The notes beneath the pieces are model-generated. The model was given only the letters and a program-made list of their open reading frames with translations, was not told the DNA's origin and made no database searches. Shown here in pieces: positions 1 to 10,000 of a stretch of 64,000 nucleotides of DNA. This DNA is from Dyadobacter chenwenxiniae (GTDB lineage: Bacteria > Bacteroidota > Bacteroidia > Cytophagales > Spirosomataceae), in NCBI RefSeq assembly GCF_022869785.1, contig NZ_CP094997.1:5575001-5639000 (forward strand). The letters are read 5' to 3'. The position numbers and the translations under genes were made by a program. Within the stretch, counting starts at the first letter, position 1. Every line of letters begins with the position of its first letter.

Positions 1-750
<750 letters not shown>

Positions 751-894
751 ACATTAACATCTTAACAATCTTGATCTCTTCTACTTCCAATATGACATGA
801 AAAGAGTAAAAAGTGCAAGAGTACAAAGTTCATGAGTAAGATTACTCATAAGACTTTTAACTCTTAAACTCTGAACTCTAACTCAAAGAGCTTG
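751..894 (+). other. 23S-5S internal spacer
   Basis: This AT-rich spacer holds no gene. It contains a small inverted repeat (ATGAGTAA at 832-839 against TTACTCAT at 842-849) and an imperfect run of AACTCT units near 857-885. The nine bases AAGAGCTTG occur both at the 23S end (741-749) and just before 5S (886-894). These may be processing features of the precursor; this is inference. Confidence 0.5.
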
Positions 895-1003
895 TTGGTG
901 ACTATTGGCCTGGTGTTCACCTCTTCCCATCCCGAACAGAGAAGTTAAGCCCAGAACCGCCGATGATACTTGGATCAAACCTGGTAAAGTAGGTAGTCGC
1001 CAC
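895..1003 (+). rRNA. rrf: 5S ribosomal RNA
   Basis: A typical bacterial 5S rRNA of about 109 bases. The terminal helix is formed by TTGGTGACTA at 895-904 and TAGTCGCCA at 994-1002. The conserved loop sequence CCCGAACAGAGAAGTTAAG is present near 930-949. It is the last gene of the rrn operon and is followed at once by a strong terminator. Confidence 0.96.
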
Positions 1004-1020
1004 AATACCATTAAATACGA

Positions 1021-1050
1021 AAGACCATCTCAAAAGGATGGTCTTTTTTT
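1021..1050 (+). terminator. rrn operon terminator
   Basis: Stem AAGACCATC (1021-1029) pairs with GATGGTCTT (1037-1045) around a short loop and is followed by a T run to 1050. This is a classic intrinsic terminator 18 bases after 5S rRNA. Confidence 0.9.
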
Positions 1051-1061
1051 GTGCCCATTAA

Positions 1062-1130
1062 CCAGTGTTCACCTTTTCCCAGGCTACGCGGCCCGTCTCG
1101 ACTACGCGTCCCGGAACAGAGAAGTTAAGC
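1062..1130 (+). pseudogene. broken 5S rRNA fragment with insert
   Basis: Two blocks match the neighbouring 5S gene in the right order. One is GTGTTCACCTTTTCCCA at about 1065-1081 with one mismatch. The other is CCCGGAACAGAGAAGTTAAGC at 1110-1130, with one extra G. Between them 28 bases (1082-1109), GC-rich and carrying CTACGCG twice, replace a single base of the real 5S. Neither the 5' helix strand nor the 3' third of 5S is present, so it cannot fold as 5S. It is best read as a decayed or recombined 5S copy downstream of the intact operon. An assembly artefact is possible. Confidence 0.7.
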
Positions 1131-1180
1131 GCGGCCGGCTAAGCCGGGGGCGCCCAGGTTGTTCGCAACCCCGGTTTCCC
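1131..1180. repeat. GC-rich double hairpin after the 5S remnant
   Basis: Two perfect stems lie side by side: CCGGC/GCCGG with loop TAA (1135-1147), and GGTTG/CAACC closed by a TTCG tetraloop (1157-1170). Base composition is much more GC-rich than the surroundings. No T run follows, so it is not an ordinary terminator. Its role is unknown. Confidence 0.45.
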
Positions 1181-1184
1181 AAAT

Positions 1185-1224
1185 AAAACCCGTTAAACAG
1201 CAATATCTTGCTAAGTCTAACGGG
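1185..1224 (-). terminator. terminator of tRNA-Leu
   Basis: On the minus strand CCCGTTA (1224-1218) pairs with TAACGGG (1195-1189), and an inner AGCAA/TTGCT stem extends the fold. A TTTT run follows at 1188-1185. It lies just downstream of the minus-strand tRNA. Confidence 0.75.
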
Positions 1225-1233
1225 CTGAAAATG

Positions 1234-1317
1234 TGCCGAAGATGGGACTCGAACCCACACAGGGCAACCCCCACACGCCTCTGAAACGTGCGTGTCTACC
1301 AATTTCACCACTTCGGC
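1234..1317 (-). tRNA. tRNA-Leu(CAG)
   Basis: This is a class II tRNA of 84 bases on the minus strand. The acceptor stem pairs GCCGAAG (1317-1311) with CTTCGGC (1241-1235), followed by discriminator A at 1234. The anticodon loop reads TTCAGAG, giving anticodon CAG, which reads leucine codon CTG. The long variable arm and the TTCGAGT T-loop are present. CCA is not encoded, so it must be added after transcription. Confidence 0.95.
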
Positions 1318-1390
1318 ATAAAAAACTGGTTGGCAAAAATAAGAATGTTTTCTGCTTTATAAGATGGCACAATGCAAAAATTTCGATTTT

Positions 1391-2791
1391 TTATACTGTG
1401 ACATTTTCGAACTGCGCGGGGATAACAATGTTCTTAAAACCTGCATTTTGCAATTTTAATTTGAAAGCCACTTGCGTTTCGTACTCTCCATGAACAAGAA
1501 AAATGTTTTTCACCTTTTCCGGTGTCTGGCACGATAGATAAGAGAGCATTTCATTATAATCGCCGTGACCTGAAAACGATTCCATAGAAGCCACTTGACA
1601 AACCACATCGAATTGCTCACCAAAAATATTCACCTTTTGATCACCCCGTTTTAATGCTCCGGCAAGTGTGTTTCCTGAGGCATATCCAACCAATAAAACA
1701 GTTGATCGCGCATCTCCGATATTGTTCTTGATATGATGCTTGATTCGACCTGCCTCTGCCATCCCAGATGCGGATATGATGACGCAAGGTTCATCTTTGT
1801 CATTAAGCGCTATGGACTCATTTACATCGGAAATGTATTTGAGATAAGGAAAAGCAAAAGCATCACCGTCTTTTTCAATGTATGCGAGGATCTCCGGGTT
1901 AAAACACTCGTCGTGCTCCTTCATGATTTTGGTTGCCCGGATCGCCAGGGGACTGTCTATATAAACGGGGATTTGTGGCAGCTTTCCCGAGCTGGAAAGT
2001 TGGTCCAATGCGTAAATCAGCTCCTGAGTTCGGTCAATAGCAAATGCAGGAATAATGAGCCTGCCTTTTCGCACAACGCAGGTTTCATGGACGATTTTCA
2101 AAAGATGCTCTTGCATGTCTGTTTGCTTCTCGTGTAGCCGGTCACCGTAAGTTGATTCACATATAATGTAGTCGGCCTGTGGAAAAACATCTGGCTTGCG
2201 TAAAATCCTGTCTTCGGGACGGCCGATGTCGCCTGTGAAAGTCACCTGCTTGAAAGTGCCTGCGTCAGGGATAGTTAGATGGACAGCCGCACTGCCCAAA
2301 AGATGCGCGGCGTCTGTAAGCAGCACGGCGACCTCATTGTCCGCACCTAAATAAAATGTCTGCCCATATTGTACAGTTTTAAATAAGCTCAATGCATGCA
2401 CAGCGTCTTCAGTGGTATATAGCTCTTCAAGCAGCGGCCTCTCTTGCTTTTGTCGGCGGCGATTAATTCGCTCTAGATCCTTCTCCTGAATGTGGGCGCT
2501 GTCCAGCAGCATCACCCGGCACAAATCTGCTGTGGCAGCTGTACAATAGATAGGTCCGGTGAATCCTTGCTTGACAAGTCGTGGAATTAGTCCGGAATGA
2601 TCGATGTGTGCGTGTGACAAAACCAGATAGTCGACATCGGAAGGTTTGAAGCCGAACTTCTCATTCAGCTCATCTGTTTGAATGCCCTGGAAAAGTCCGC
2701 AATCCAACAGGATTTTTGTCCCCTTTTCTGTGGTGATAAGGTGCTTACTTCCCGTAACGGTTCTTGCAGCGCCAAAAAATTGTATGTTCAT
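1391..2791 (-). CDS. MBL-fold/beta-CASP family ribonuclease
   Basis: This 466-residue protein has the metallo-beta-lactamase zinc motif HAHIDH at residues 60-65 and further family motifs: GDIGR, SASGMAEAGR and a late FSGHGD. Together these fit the beta-CASP branch (YSH1/CPSF73-like), which cuts RNA; cellular substrates of the bacterial versions are mostly unknown. It has no signal peptide, so it is cytoplasmic. The ATG at 2791 lies 14 bases after the hpt stop codon, so both genes probably share a transcript. The family assignment is firm and the RNase activity is inferred from the family. Confidence 0.88.
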   Translation of the reverse strand: MNIQFFGAARTVTGSKHLITTEKGTKILLDCGLFQGIQTDELNEKFGFKPSDVDYLVLSHAHIDHSGLIPRLVKQGFTGPIYCTAATADLCRVMLLDSAHIQEKDLERINRRRQKQERPLLEELYTTEDAVHALSLFKTVQYGQTFYLGADNEVAVLLTDAAHLLGSAAVHLTIPDAGTFKQVTFTGDIGRPEDRILRKPDVFPQADYIICESTYGDRLHEKQTDMQEHLLKIVHETCVVRKGRLIIPAFAIDRTQELIYALDQLSSSGKLPQIPVYIDSPLAIRATKIMKEHDECFNPEILAYIEKDGDAFAFPYLKYISDVNESIALNDKDEPCVIISASGMAEAGRIKHHIKNNIGDARSTVLLVGYASGNTLAGALKRGDQKVNIFGEQFDVVCQVASMESFSGHGDYNEMLSYLSCQTPEKVKNIFLVHGEYETQVAFKLKLQNAGFKNIVIPAQFENVTV

Positions 2792-2805
2792 AATGTAAAC
2801 CTAAT

Positions 2806-3333
2806 TTAAGCTAAAACATAAATTGCGTCCAGATTCCGGCCTATGCCGTCATAATCCAGCCCATAGCCGACAACAAATTTATTTTCAATATTGAACCCGG
2901 TATACCTAATGTAGATAGGTGTTTGAAGCGCTTCTGGTTTATGCAACAAGCTCGCAATCGCTACAGAGGCGGGAGCGTGATCATTAATTTGGCGTATCAA
3001 CTGGGCCATTGTTAGCCCGGTATCAACAATGTCTTCGATGATAATAATCTCCCGGCCTGAAATATCATCATTAAGACCGATAATCTCCCTTACTGAACCT
3101 GTCGACTGGGTCTTGCTATAAGAAGCCAACTTAATAAATGTAATTTCACACGAAAGCGGAATTCTTTTTACCAGTTCACTTGCGAAAAGAAAGGCTCCAT
3201 TTAAAACAACAATAAAAAGCGGGCAACGCCCTTCATAATCATTCGTAATTTCAGAGGCGATAGCAGCAATGCGATTTTCTATAACTTCCCTGGAAATGAG
3301 CGGGACAAATTTTTTATCGAGAATATTGATCAT
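2806..3333 (-). CDS. hpt: hypoxanthine phosphoribosyltransferase
   Basis: This 175-residue cytosolic enzyme of purine salvage joins hypoxanthine (or guanine) to PRPP to give IMP (or GMP). The PRPP-binding loop EDIVDTGLT lies at about residues 100-108, preceded by four isoleucines as is usual for type I phosphoribosyltransferases. Length is normal. It is the first gene of a two-gene minus-strand unit with the MBL-fold RNase and diverges from the TPR gene at 3509. Confidence 0.93.
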   Translation of the reverse strand: MINILDKKFVPLISREVIENRIAAIASEITNDYEGRCPLFIVVLNGAFLFASELVKRIPLSCEITFIKLASYSKTQSTGSVREIIGLNDDISGREIIIIEDIVDTGLTMAQLIRQINDHAPASVAIASLLHKPEALQTPIYIRYTGFNIENKFVVGYGLDYDGIGRNLDAIYVLA

Positions 3334-3508
3334 AATTTGAGGTGTCAGCTTACCAGGATCCGCGTTTGGAAGTGGATAATATAAAAATTGTTCTTGTCAG
3401 AAGCAGTGGAATGGTCTGAGGATCAATATTAACTCTTTTTTCAAAAACCCAGCCTGTGGCAAACGTAAAATATGATTCCCGCGTTAAATAGGGAGATTTA
3501 CCCCTGAT

Positions 3509-4735
3509 ATGAAAAGTTTAATAATCCATACTGCCACATACTGTCTCTTCATCGTAGCTTCTGTCCAATTTGCATCAGCTCAATTGTATTCTTCTTCCGA
3601 GCTGGACAAGAACTACGATATGATCCTGAAAAATCCAAGCGTACAAATCGAGTCCACGGAAGCGATAAATATGCTATATAATTACAAATTTGCGGAAGCG
3701 GATACCGAGTTTCGCTGGCTTAAATATCGCTATCCGAAGCATCCGATGCCCCATTTTTTAATGGGCCTTGCCGAGTGGTGGAAAATAGTCCCTAACACTG
3801 AAAACGAAATGCACGATAAGGCGTTTTTGGCACAAATGGATTCGACCATTACCCTGGCTGAAGTCCTTTACGACAAGGAAAAAAATAAAGTGGAGCCCGC
3901 ATTCTTCCTCGCGGCGGCCTATGCATTTAAAGGTCGATTATATGCGGAAAGAGAAAGCTGGACCAAAGCCGCATTTGCAGGCAAAAAATCTTTGAAATAT
4001 TTTGAACAATGTAAAGGAAATGGGGACCTAACCCCGGAATTGCTGTTTGGTGACGGACTTTACAATTACTACGCAGAATGGGTGCCCAAAGAATATCCGA
4101 TTTTGAAACCCGTCATGTCACTTTTTCCAAAAGGAAATAAAAAGCTGGGTGAGCAGCAATTGGAAAAGGTTGGAAATAATGCCTTTTACACGCGCGTGGA
4201 AGCCAGGTATTTTTTATTGCAGATTTACAGCATGGAAAATGAATATGGCAAGGCTTATGAAATGGCAAAATATATGTGGCAAACATTTCCTAACAATCCC
4301 TATTTTGAAAGATATTTTTGCCGGACTGCATTTGTAACAGGAAAAATGGCGGAAGCAGAAAAAGCGGCGCAGAATATTATTGAAAAAATAAGCAGCGGAA
4401 TGCCGGGATATGAAGGGGTAAGCGGAAGGAATGCTGCTTATGTGCTCGCCTATTACAACATGACTTACCACAAAAACTACGATCTGGCAGCGCAGTATTA
4501 CCAGAAGGCAATCGATTATTCAACCCAAACCAACTCATTAAATGCAGGTTACTACGTCTCATCATTGATTGGATTGGGTAAAATCGCCGAGATCAGAAAA
4601 GATTATGACGAAGCACTGCGCTATTATAAGCAAGCGGATGATAAGGCGGAAAAAAAATCAAGTCAGGATAGGGAGGCAAAGACAGCCATCGCTAACCTGA
4701 AAAAGATGAAACGGGATCAGCGCAGGAAAAGGTGA
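3509..4735 (+). CDS. secreted TPR-repeat protein
   Basis: This 408-residue protein starts with a signal peptide (hydrophobic segment to about residue 24, ending ASAQ). Helical repeats follow, with TPR-like spacing across residues 50-150 and 270-390. Examples are the segments around YYQKAIDYSTQ and ALRYYKQADD. TPR proteins scaffold other proteins, and here the place would be periplasmic or outer-membrane associated. Cytophagales genomes often carry such a protein of unknown role. The C-terminus is lysine/arginine-rich. No partner is evident nearby. Confidence 0.8.
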   Translation: MKSLIIHTATYCLFIVASVQFASAQLYSSSELDKNYDMILKNPSVQIESTEAINMLYNYKFAEADTEFRWLKYRYPKHPMPHFLMGLAEWWKIVPNTENEMHDKAFLAQMDSTITLAEVLYDKEKNKVEPAFFLAAAYAFKGRLYAERESWTKAAFAGKKSLKYFEQCKGNGDLTPELLFGDGLYNYYAEWVPKEYPILKPVMSLFPKGNKKLGEQQLEKVGNNAFYTRVEARYFLLQIYSMENEYGKAYEMAKYMWQTFPNNPYFERYFCRTAFVTGKMAEAEKAAQNIIEKISSGMPGYEGVSGRNAAYVLAYYNMTYHKNYDLAAQYYQKAIDYSTQTNSLNAGYYVSSLIGLGKIAEIRKDYDEALRYYKQADDKAEKKSSQDREAKTAIANLKKMKRDQRRKR

Positions 4736-4743
4736 TCTGAACT

Positions 4744-4773
4744 TAACCCAGCTAAGCCTTAGCTGGGTTTTTT
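4744..4773. terminator. bidirectional terminator inside the dipeptidase 3' end
   Basis: AACCCAGCTAAG pairs with CTTAGCTGGGTT (about 4745-4769) and a T run follows on the plus strand. It ends the TPR gene. On the minus strand the same bases encode the last residues KNPAKA and the stop codon (4752-4754) of the dipeptidase, so the hairpin serves convergent genes and is partly coding. Confidence 0.85.
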
Positions 4774-6125
4774 AATGCTGCATAATGTTTGAAGAACAGC
4801 GGGATTGTCTCAATTCCTTTGTAATAATTAAACAATCCATAGCTCTCATTAGGAGAATGCAGCGCATCAATATCCAGCCCAAAACCCATCAGAATGCTTT
4901 TGCAGCCCAATTCCTGCTCAAATAGCGCCACGATCGGAATGCTGCCGCCACCGCGCGTTGGAATTGGCTTCTTACCAAAAGACTCTTCCATTGCCATTTC
5001 CGCCGCTTTATACTCGACAGAATCGGTCGGAGTTACGTAAGGCAAACCGCCGTGGTGCGGCGCTACTTTTACCTTTACCGCAGCCGGTGCAATGGACTCG
5101 AAATGTCTGGTAAATAATTCAAGAATCTCTTCGTCCGTCTGGTGCGGGACCAGGCGCATCGAGATTTTAGCATTGGCCTTTGAAGGAAGCACTGTCTTAG
5201 CGCCTTCGCCAATATATCCACCCCAAATTCCATTTACGTCCAATGTTGGGCGAACGGATGTTCTTTCAATGGTCGAGTAACCTTCCTCGCCCATGATGTC
5301 ATCAATTTGGAGATCTTTTTTATATTCTTCCAAATCAAAAGGCGCTGCGTTTAGGGCTGCACGTTGATCCGCGGTCAGATCTTCGACATCGTCATAAAAA
5401 CCAGGAATAGTAATGTGCCCCTTTTCGTCTTTGAGAGAAGCGATCATTTCGCAAAGAACATTGATAGGATTGGCAACGCCACCGCCATAAACGCCGGAAT
5501 GCAGGTCCCGATTGGCTCCTATAACCTCCACTTCCACATATGTAAGGCCACGGAGCCCTGTTTCAATAGAGGGCACGTCGTTCGCAATGATGCTTGTGTC
5601 CGAGATTAGGATCGTATCGCATTTCAGCATTTCCTTATGCGCGCTCACAAATGAGCCGAGATTGGACGAACCGATCTCTTCCTCTCCCTCGATCATTATT
5701 TTTACATTGCAAGTGAGATTACCAGTAGCCAACATCGTTTCCAACGCCTTGATATGCATATAGAACTGGCCCTTATCGTCGCAAGATCCTCTCGCATAAA
5801 TGCGCTCGTTTTTGATCACCGGCTCGAATGGCGGGGAGTTCCACAGTTCGTAAGGATCGGCTGGTTGCACATCGTAATGTCCGTAAATAAGCACGGTAGG
5901 CAGATTTTCGTCAACGATTTTTTGACCATAAACAACCGGATGTCCGGCAGTTTCATAAATCTCAACCCGGTCTGCACCTGCTTCCGAAATGCGGTCGCGT
6001 ACAAATTCCGCCGCTTTGCGCATTTCCGGCTTGAATTTAGAATCTGCACTCACGGAGGGGATTCGCAACAAATCCAAAAGTTCATTCAAGAACCGGTCGC
6101 GGTTTTCATTGATATAGCTAAGCAT
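4752..6125 (-). CDS. M20 family dipeptidase
   Basis: The chosen product has 457 residues. Zinc-ligand motifs of peptidase family M20 are clear: GHYDVQP at 82-88, GSCDDKG at 113-119, and EGEEEIGS beginning at 146. It should hydrolyse dipeptides in the cytoplasm using two zinc ions; substrate choice is not visible. The frame is open upstream to 6284, but that extension would translate through the plsY terminator (6182-6208) and has no resemblance to the family. I therefore use the ATG at 6125, which starts MLSYINENRD as in relatives. It converges on the TPR gene and shares its terminator. Confidence 0.92.
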   Translation of the reverse strand: MLSYINENRDRFLNELLDLLRIPSVSADSKFKPEMRKAAEFVRDRISEAGADRVEIYETAGHPVVYGQKIVDENLPTVLIYGHYDVQPADPYELWNSPPFEPVIKNERIYARGSCDDKGQFYMHIKALETMLATGNLTCNVKIMIEGEEEIGSSNLGSFVSAHKEMLKCDTILISDTSIIANDVPSIETGLRGLTYVEVEVIGANRDLHSGVYGGGVANPINVLCEMIASLKDEKGHITIPGFYDDVEDLTADQRAALNAAPFDLEEYKKDLQIDDIMGEEGYSTIERTSVRPTLDVNGIWGGYIGEGAKTVLPSKANAKISMRLVPHQTDEEILELFTRHFESIAPAAVKVKVAPHHGGLPYVTPTDSVEYKAAEMAMEESFGKKPIPTRGGGSIPIVALFEQELGCKSILMGFGLDIDALHSPNESYGLFNYYKGIETIPLFFKHYAALKNPAKA

Positions 6126-6173
6126 TTTTGAGGTGTTTTCTGTTAAACGGACCGATAAACGGCGCGTCAAGTT

Positions 6174-6208
6174 AAAAAAATAGCCTCTAAGGTCGTCCCT
6201 CAGAGGCT
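6174..6208 (-). terminator. plsY terminator
   Basis: On the minus strand AGCCTCT (6208-6202) pairs with AGAGGCT (6188-6182), followed by a near-unbroken T run at 6181-6174. It sits 21 bases after the plsY stop codon and upstream of the dipeptidase start, so the two genes are separate transcription units or are attenuated between. Confidence 0.85.
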
Positions 6209-6228
6209 GTTTTTTTGAATTTAGTTTC

Positions 6229-6882
6229 TTATTTGTGGTTTCCCGCTTTTTTGCCAAAAAGGTTAACCCTGTTCTCATTGCCATTCAAAAGTCTCACAAT
6301 GTTCTTTTGATGCGTAAAAACAACCAGAACAAACATTGTAAACCCGAAAACAATTAACAGCGGCTCGGGATGCCCGAAAACGCCAACCCAGGAAAGCACG
6401 GGAAATGCTAATGTAGCGAGTATGGAACTCAGCGAAACATATTGAGAAGCAAGTAAGGTCAGAATAAATATTGTAATGCAAACGGAGGCCAGTTCGGGAT
6501 GAATGGCCAGCACCATACCCAACAAAGTTGCAATTCCTTTTCCGCCTTTAAAACGGACGAAAACAGGGAAAATATGGCCAATGATCGCTATAATCCCAAA
6601 CAGGATTTTGTACATTAACAACTCCGTTTCACCGATCTCGTTCATGTAGAAAAGCATGGAAGCAAGGCAAGTAGCAGTCCATCCTTTCAACACATCAATT
6701 AACATGACAACAGTTCCGGCACGCTTTCCTAAAACCCTGAATGTGTTGGTTGCCCCGGCATTTCCACTGCCATGTTTCCTTACGTCAATCCCAAAATATC
6801 CTATTCCGTACCAAACTGAACTCGGGATTGATCCTAACAAGTAGGCAGCTATAATCGTAATTATTAATAAGGCAATACTCAT
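6229..6882 (-). CDS. plsY: glycerol-3-phosphate acyltransferase PlsY
   Basis: This 217-residue inner-membrane protein has several hydrophobic segments and the PlsY signatures GSGNAGATN at residues 38-46 and FKGGKGIATLLG near the middle. PlsY transfers an acyl group from acyl-phosphate to glycerol-3-phosphate, the first step of phospholipid synthesis. Length and motif order are normal. The C-terminus ends basic (FGKKAGNHK). It follows the 1560-residue gene by about 150 bases and has its own terminator. Confidence 0.95.
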   Translation of the reverse strand: MSIALLIITIIAAYLLGSIPSSVWYGIGYFGIDVRKHGSGNAGATNTFRVLGKRAGTVVMLIDVLKGWTATCLASMLFYMNEIGETELLMYKILFGIIAIIGHIFPVFVRFKGGKGIATLLGMVLAIHPELASVCITIFILTLLASQYVSLSSILATLAFPVLSWVGVFGHPEPLLIVFGFTMFVLVVFTHQKNIVRLLNGNENRVNLFGKKAGNHK

Positions 6883-7035
6883 ATTGTACTATTCGCAGAA
6901 AATTTTAAACGTTAAAATGTTTTATCCAAAAATACTATAGTTGAGGGATTTTACAAGCAAAACGCATACAAAACTAACATTATACAAACAATTTTTCAAA
7001 TTGTAGCATTAAGTATTGCGAATTCGACATTCACG

Positions 7036-10000
7036 TCAAAATCCTTCGGTTGGCTCAACCTTCTTCTTTTTGGTCTCGGTCGGCACCACTTTTTTCTTCG
7101 TCGTTTTAGCCGCTAGCTTGGCCTTTTTAATTGCCGGCTGATAAAAGTCATCAAATCGGTTAACGAAAGCATCTTTCTCCTCAGAACCAATCGACACCAG
7201 CGACATATCCTTAGACTTTACATTCTTGGACTTCGCTGTAATTTGGTCATTGAAATCAACCTGAGAAGAAACAACGCCCAGCTCTCCAAGTTTGTAATCA
7301 AAATAATACCAGACATCCGGAGATGCCTGTAAATATAAACTAAACTCGTCGCCATCAACGGAACGCCTGATTTCCAGCACACCTTCCATTTGCGCATTAA
7401 TGTTGTTTCTGCCTAAATTGGCCACGCCAATCGGACCCTGTGAATAATATGCCCCGTGCGAAGCGGACCAATACAAATTGACATTGGACAGAAGCATAGG
7501 AACGTCCAAAGCCGGTGAGGCCTCAAATAAAGGCTTATAACCGGCAGCAGTAAGCTTAGCATATGCATCCGTCGCTTTCGGGCCGATTAGCGCAGATAAT
7601 TTATTGTTCAATTGCTCCGCATCGTCATCCGCCGCAGTGCTGTTTTGCTCTTCCAGGTTTACTTCAACGATTTTTGCTGCTAACGGCTGCGAAATAGGAT
7701 CCAGCGCCGGCAGTTTCATTAATAACATTGTATTGAATGAAAATCTGGCGCTATCCACTTGCGCCTCGCCCGTTCCCACAGCTTGCAACCAGGTCGCGCC
7801 AGTCAGTTTAAGCGGACCGGAGAATGTTGCAAGTCCGGTTTTGTCATCGAATCGCAGAGCATTTGCCTCGTCAATCAGGCCATCGGCTCCGGGAGGGGGC
7901 ATCACTTTGAAAGCTTTTTCGTCCTCGTCGTAGTTTAATGCGCCTTGGGCCTGGTAAATGTCCTCATCCCCATCCGAATCTTTGGGTGACAGGAACGACA
8001 TATACATTCCTTTTGCCTCATTATAATGTAACCCCACCGAAAGTGGAATTTCGTGCTCGTTTTTCAGGTCTTTGTCAATTTTGATGGCAACAGTCTCGCC
8101 GGGCGCATCTTTATATACAATCCACGAGCTCTGAAAATCTTTTCTGAATTTGATAACAGGCTTCACAAACCCATCCAATTGCAATGATGGTTCGTAGGCA
8201 ATCAGATTAATGCCGCCTTTATATTGAATGCGGGGCGATAGGAGCAGGTTTTCGGTTTCTTTAATATCTGCCCGAGCAGTTGTGTAATATTTAACCGCAG
8301 CAGGAGCCTGATTGCTATTACGCTGTTTTTTCCCTTCTTCGGCTGCGCCGATTTCTCTCAATTCAAAATTCTGCATTTTGATATTGAAGGTGTCTTTTCT
8401 TGCCGTAATGTATTGATATGTTGCCGAACCTTCGAAGTGGTTGCGGGAATCGATGCGGATATCCGCGTCACGCATTCGGTGCGAAGTATTTAATGTATCA
8501 ATTTCAATGCGCGCTTTTTTCAGAGGAGCGATTTTGCCTTTGCTGTCTACGCTTACCAAACCGCCATCCGGGATGATTTTCACATCCGCAGTCTGGATAA
8601 AAGGAACGCCCTTAATATTTAATGTTACTTTCTCGACGTCATAAATAGCCTCAGAACCATTGAATGTAAGCCCTTCCTGATCCGGATCCATGGAAGTGTA
8701 GGACGAGGTTTCGCCAAACCCTTTCATCAGGATCGTTTTCTTGGCCATATCCCACTTCGCGCTTCCAATCAAGGTTTTGTAAGAAGCCGTGGGAATTTCC
8801 ATCCCCGAGGAATCCGTGCCGAAGCCCGTTTCGTCCGTTAAGAAGTTGGCGATGCCGGTTTTGAAGTTGAAGTCAATGTTGACATTCTTACCGGTAAGCA
8901 GCTTTTTTGTCGATTTTTGATCAACACTATTAATGGCAAATTCCGAGCGATTGGCCAGATAACCATCTTTATTAAACTTAATATCTGGTGAAGACAACTC
9001 AGAATCCGCCCTTTTCAACTTTCCGTTACCATATAAACCTGTCGAACGGAGTAAAAGGCCACCTTCCAGGCTCGTAGTTCCATTATAGAAAGAGAAAGAT
9101 TTTCCCTGCGTGTTAATAAACATGCTGTCCGCATTGGGATACCATTTTAATGCATAATCCTTCAACTGAACCGCCGGGAAATAGCCTTTTCCAATGGTCG
9201 CCTCCTTGATGCTGGCTACTTCGCCGGATGCCATTAAGGAATCGGCTGTGAGCAAAACTTCCTTGGCAGTCATTGAGGCAGACATGTATTTCAAAATTGC
9301 CTTGGAATGCAGACCGCTGTTGTCCATCGTGAGCGTATCTGTGAAGCGGGCCATTGCTTTGCCTTCATAAAGCTTCATGTCCGTAACCGGCGGCTTATAT
9401 TCAAATCCGAGCGAATTGTCCGGCATGCTTTTCAAAACCGTCTGAATGTTCGGTATAATGCCATTTGCATTGAATGTTCCTTCAAAAATTACGTCGCGCT
9501 CATCCAGCCCCCCCATATCAATCTTCGGGATTTTGAAATTAACCTCTCTCGGATAAACGACGGTGCCGCGCTCGGGCTGATCAAAATAAACCATCATCCC
9601 TTCCTCCACAACCAGCCGAGGCGACTTCTTGACACCCTTTTGAAGGCCGGATTTGTTCTTAGGGTCACTCAGATAGAATGTTCCTCCTTTTTCATACTTC
9701 ACATGACCGCCGACTTCCCCTTTTTGACCCTTCGCAAATTTTTCTCTCGGCGTAAATGTGATGGAATCAGAAGGCGCAACATTCACAAAAAACTGGTTGT
9801 AGTCAAATTTGATGTTCTGTCCTCTGAATTGATAGTTAGACGCGACCATTTGGCCGTTCAAAGTGAAATTTCTGTTTTTACCAATGATTAGTTTTTTGTC
9901 CTGAGGAACAGCGTAGATTTTAAGGGAATCGCTCACCACAAATTGCGAAACGCCCATGACGGTCAGCATAGTATCCGGCAAATAAATGGTCGCGTTAGCA

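Noticed and set aside
905..1311. Frames across 5S and tRNA-Leu
   Set aside because: They cover RNA genes and are chance frames.
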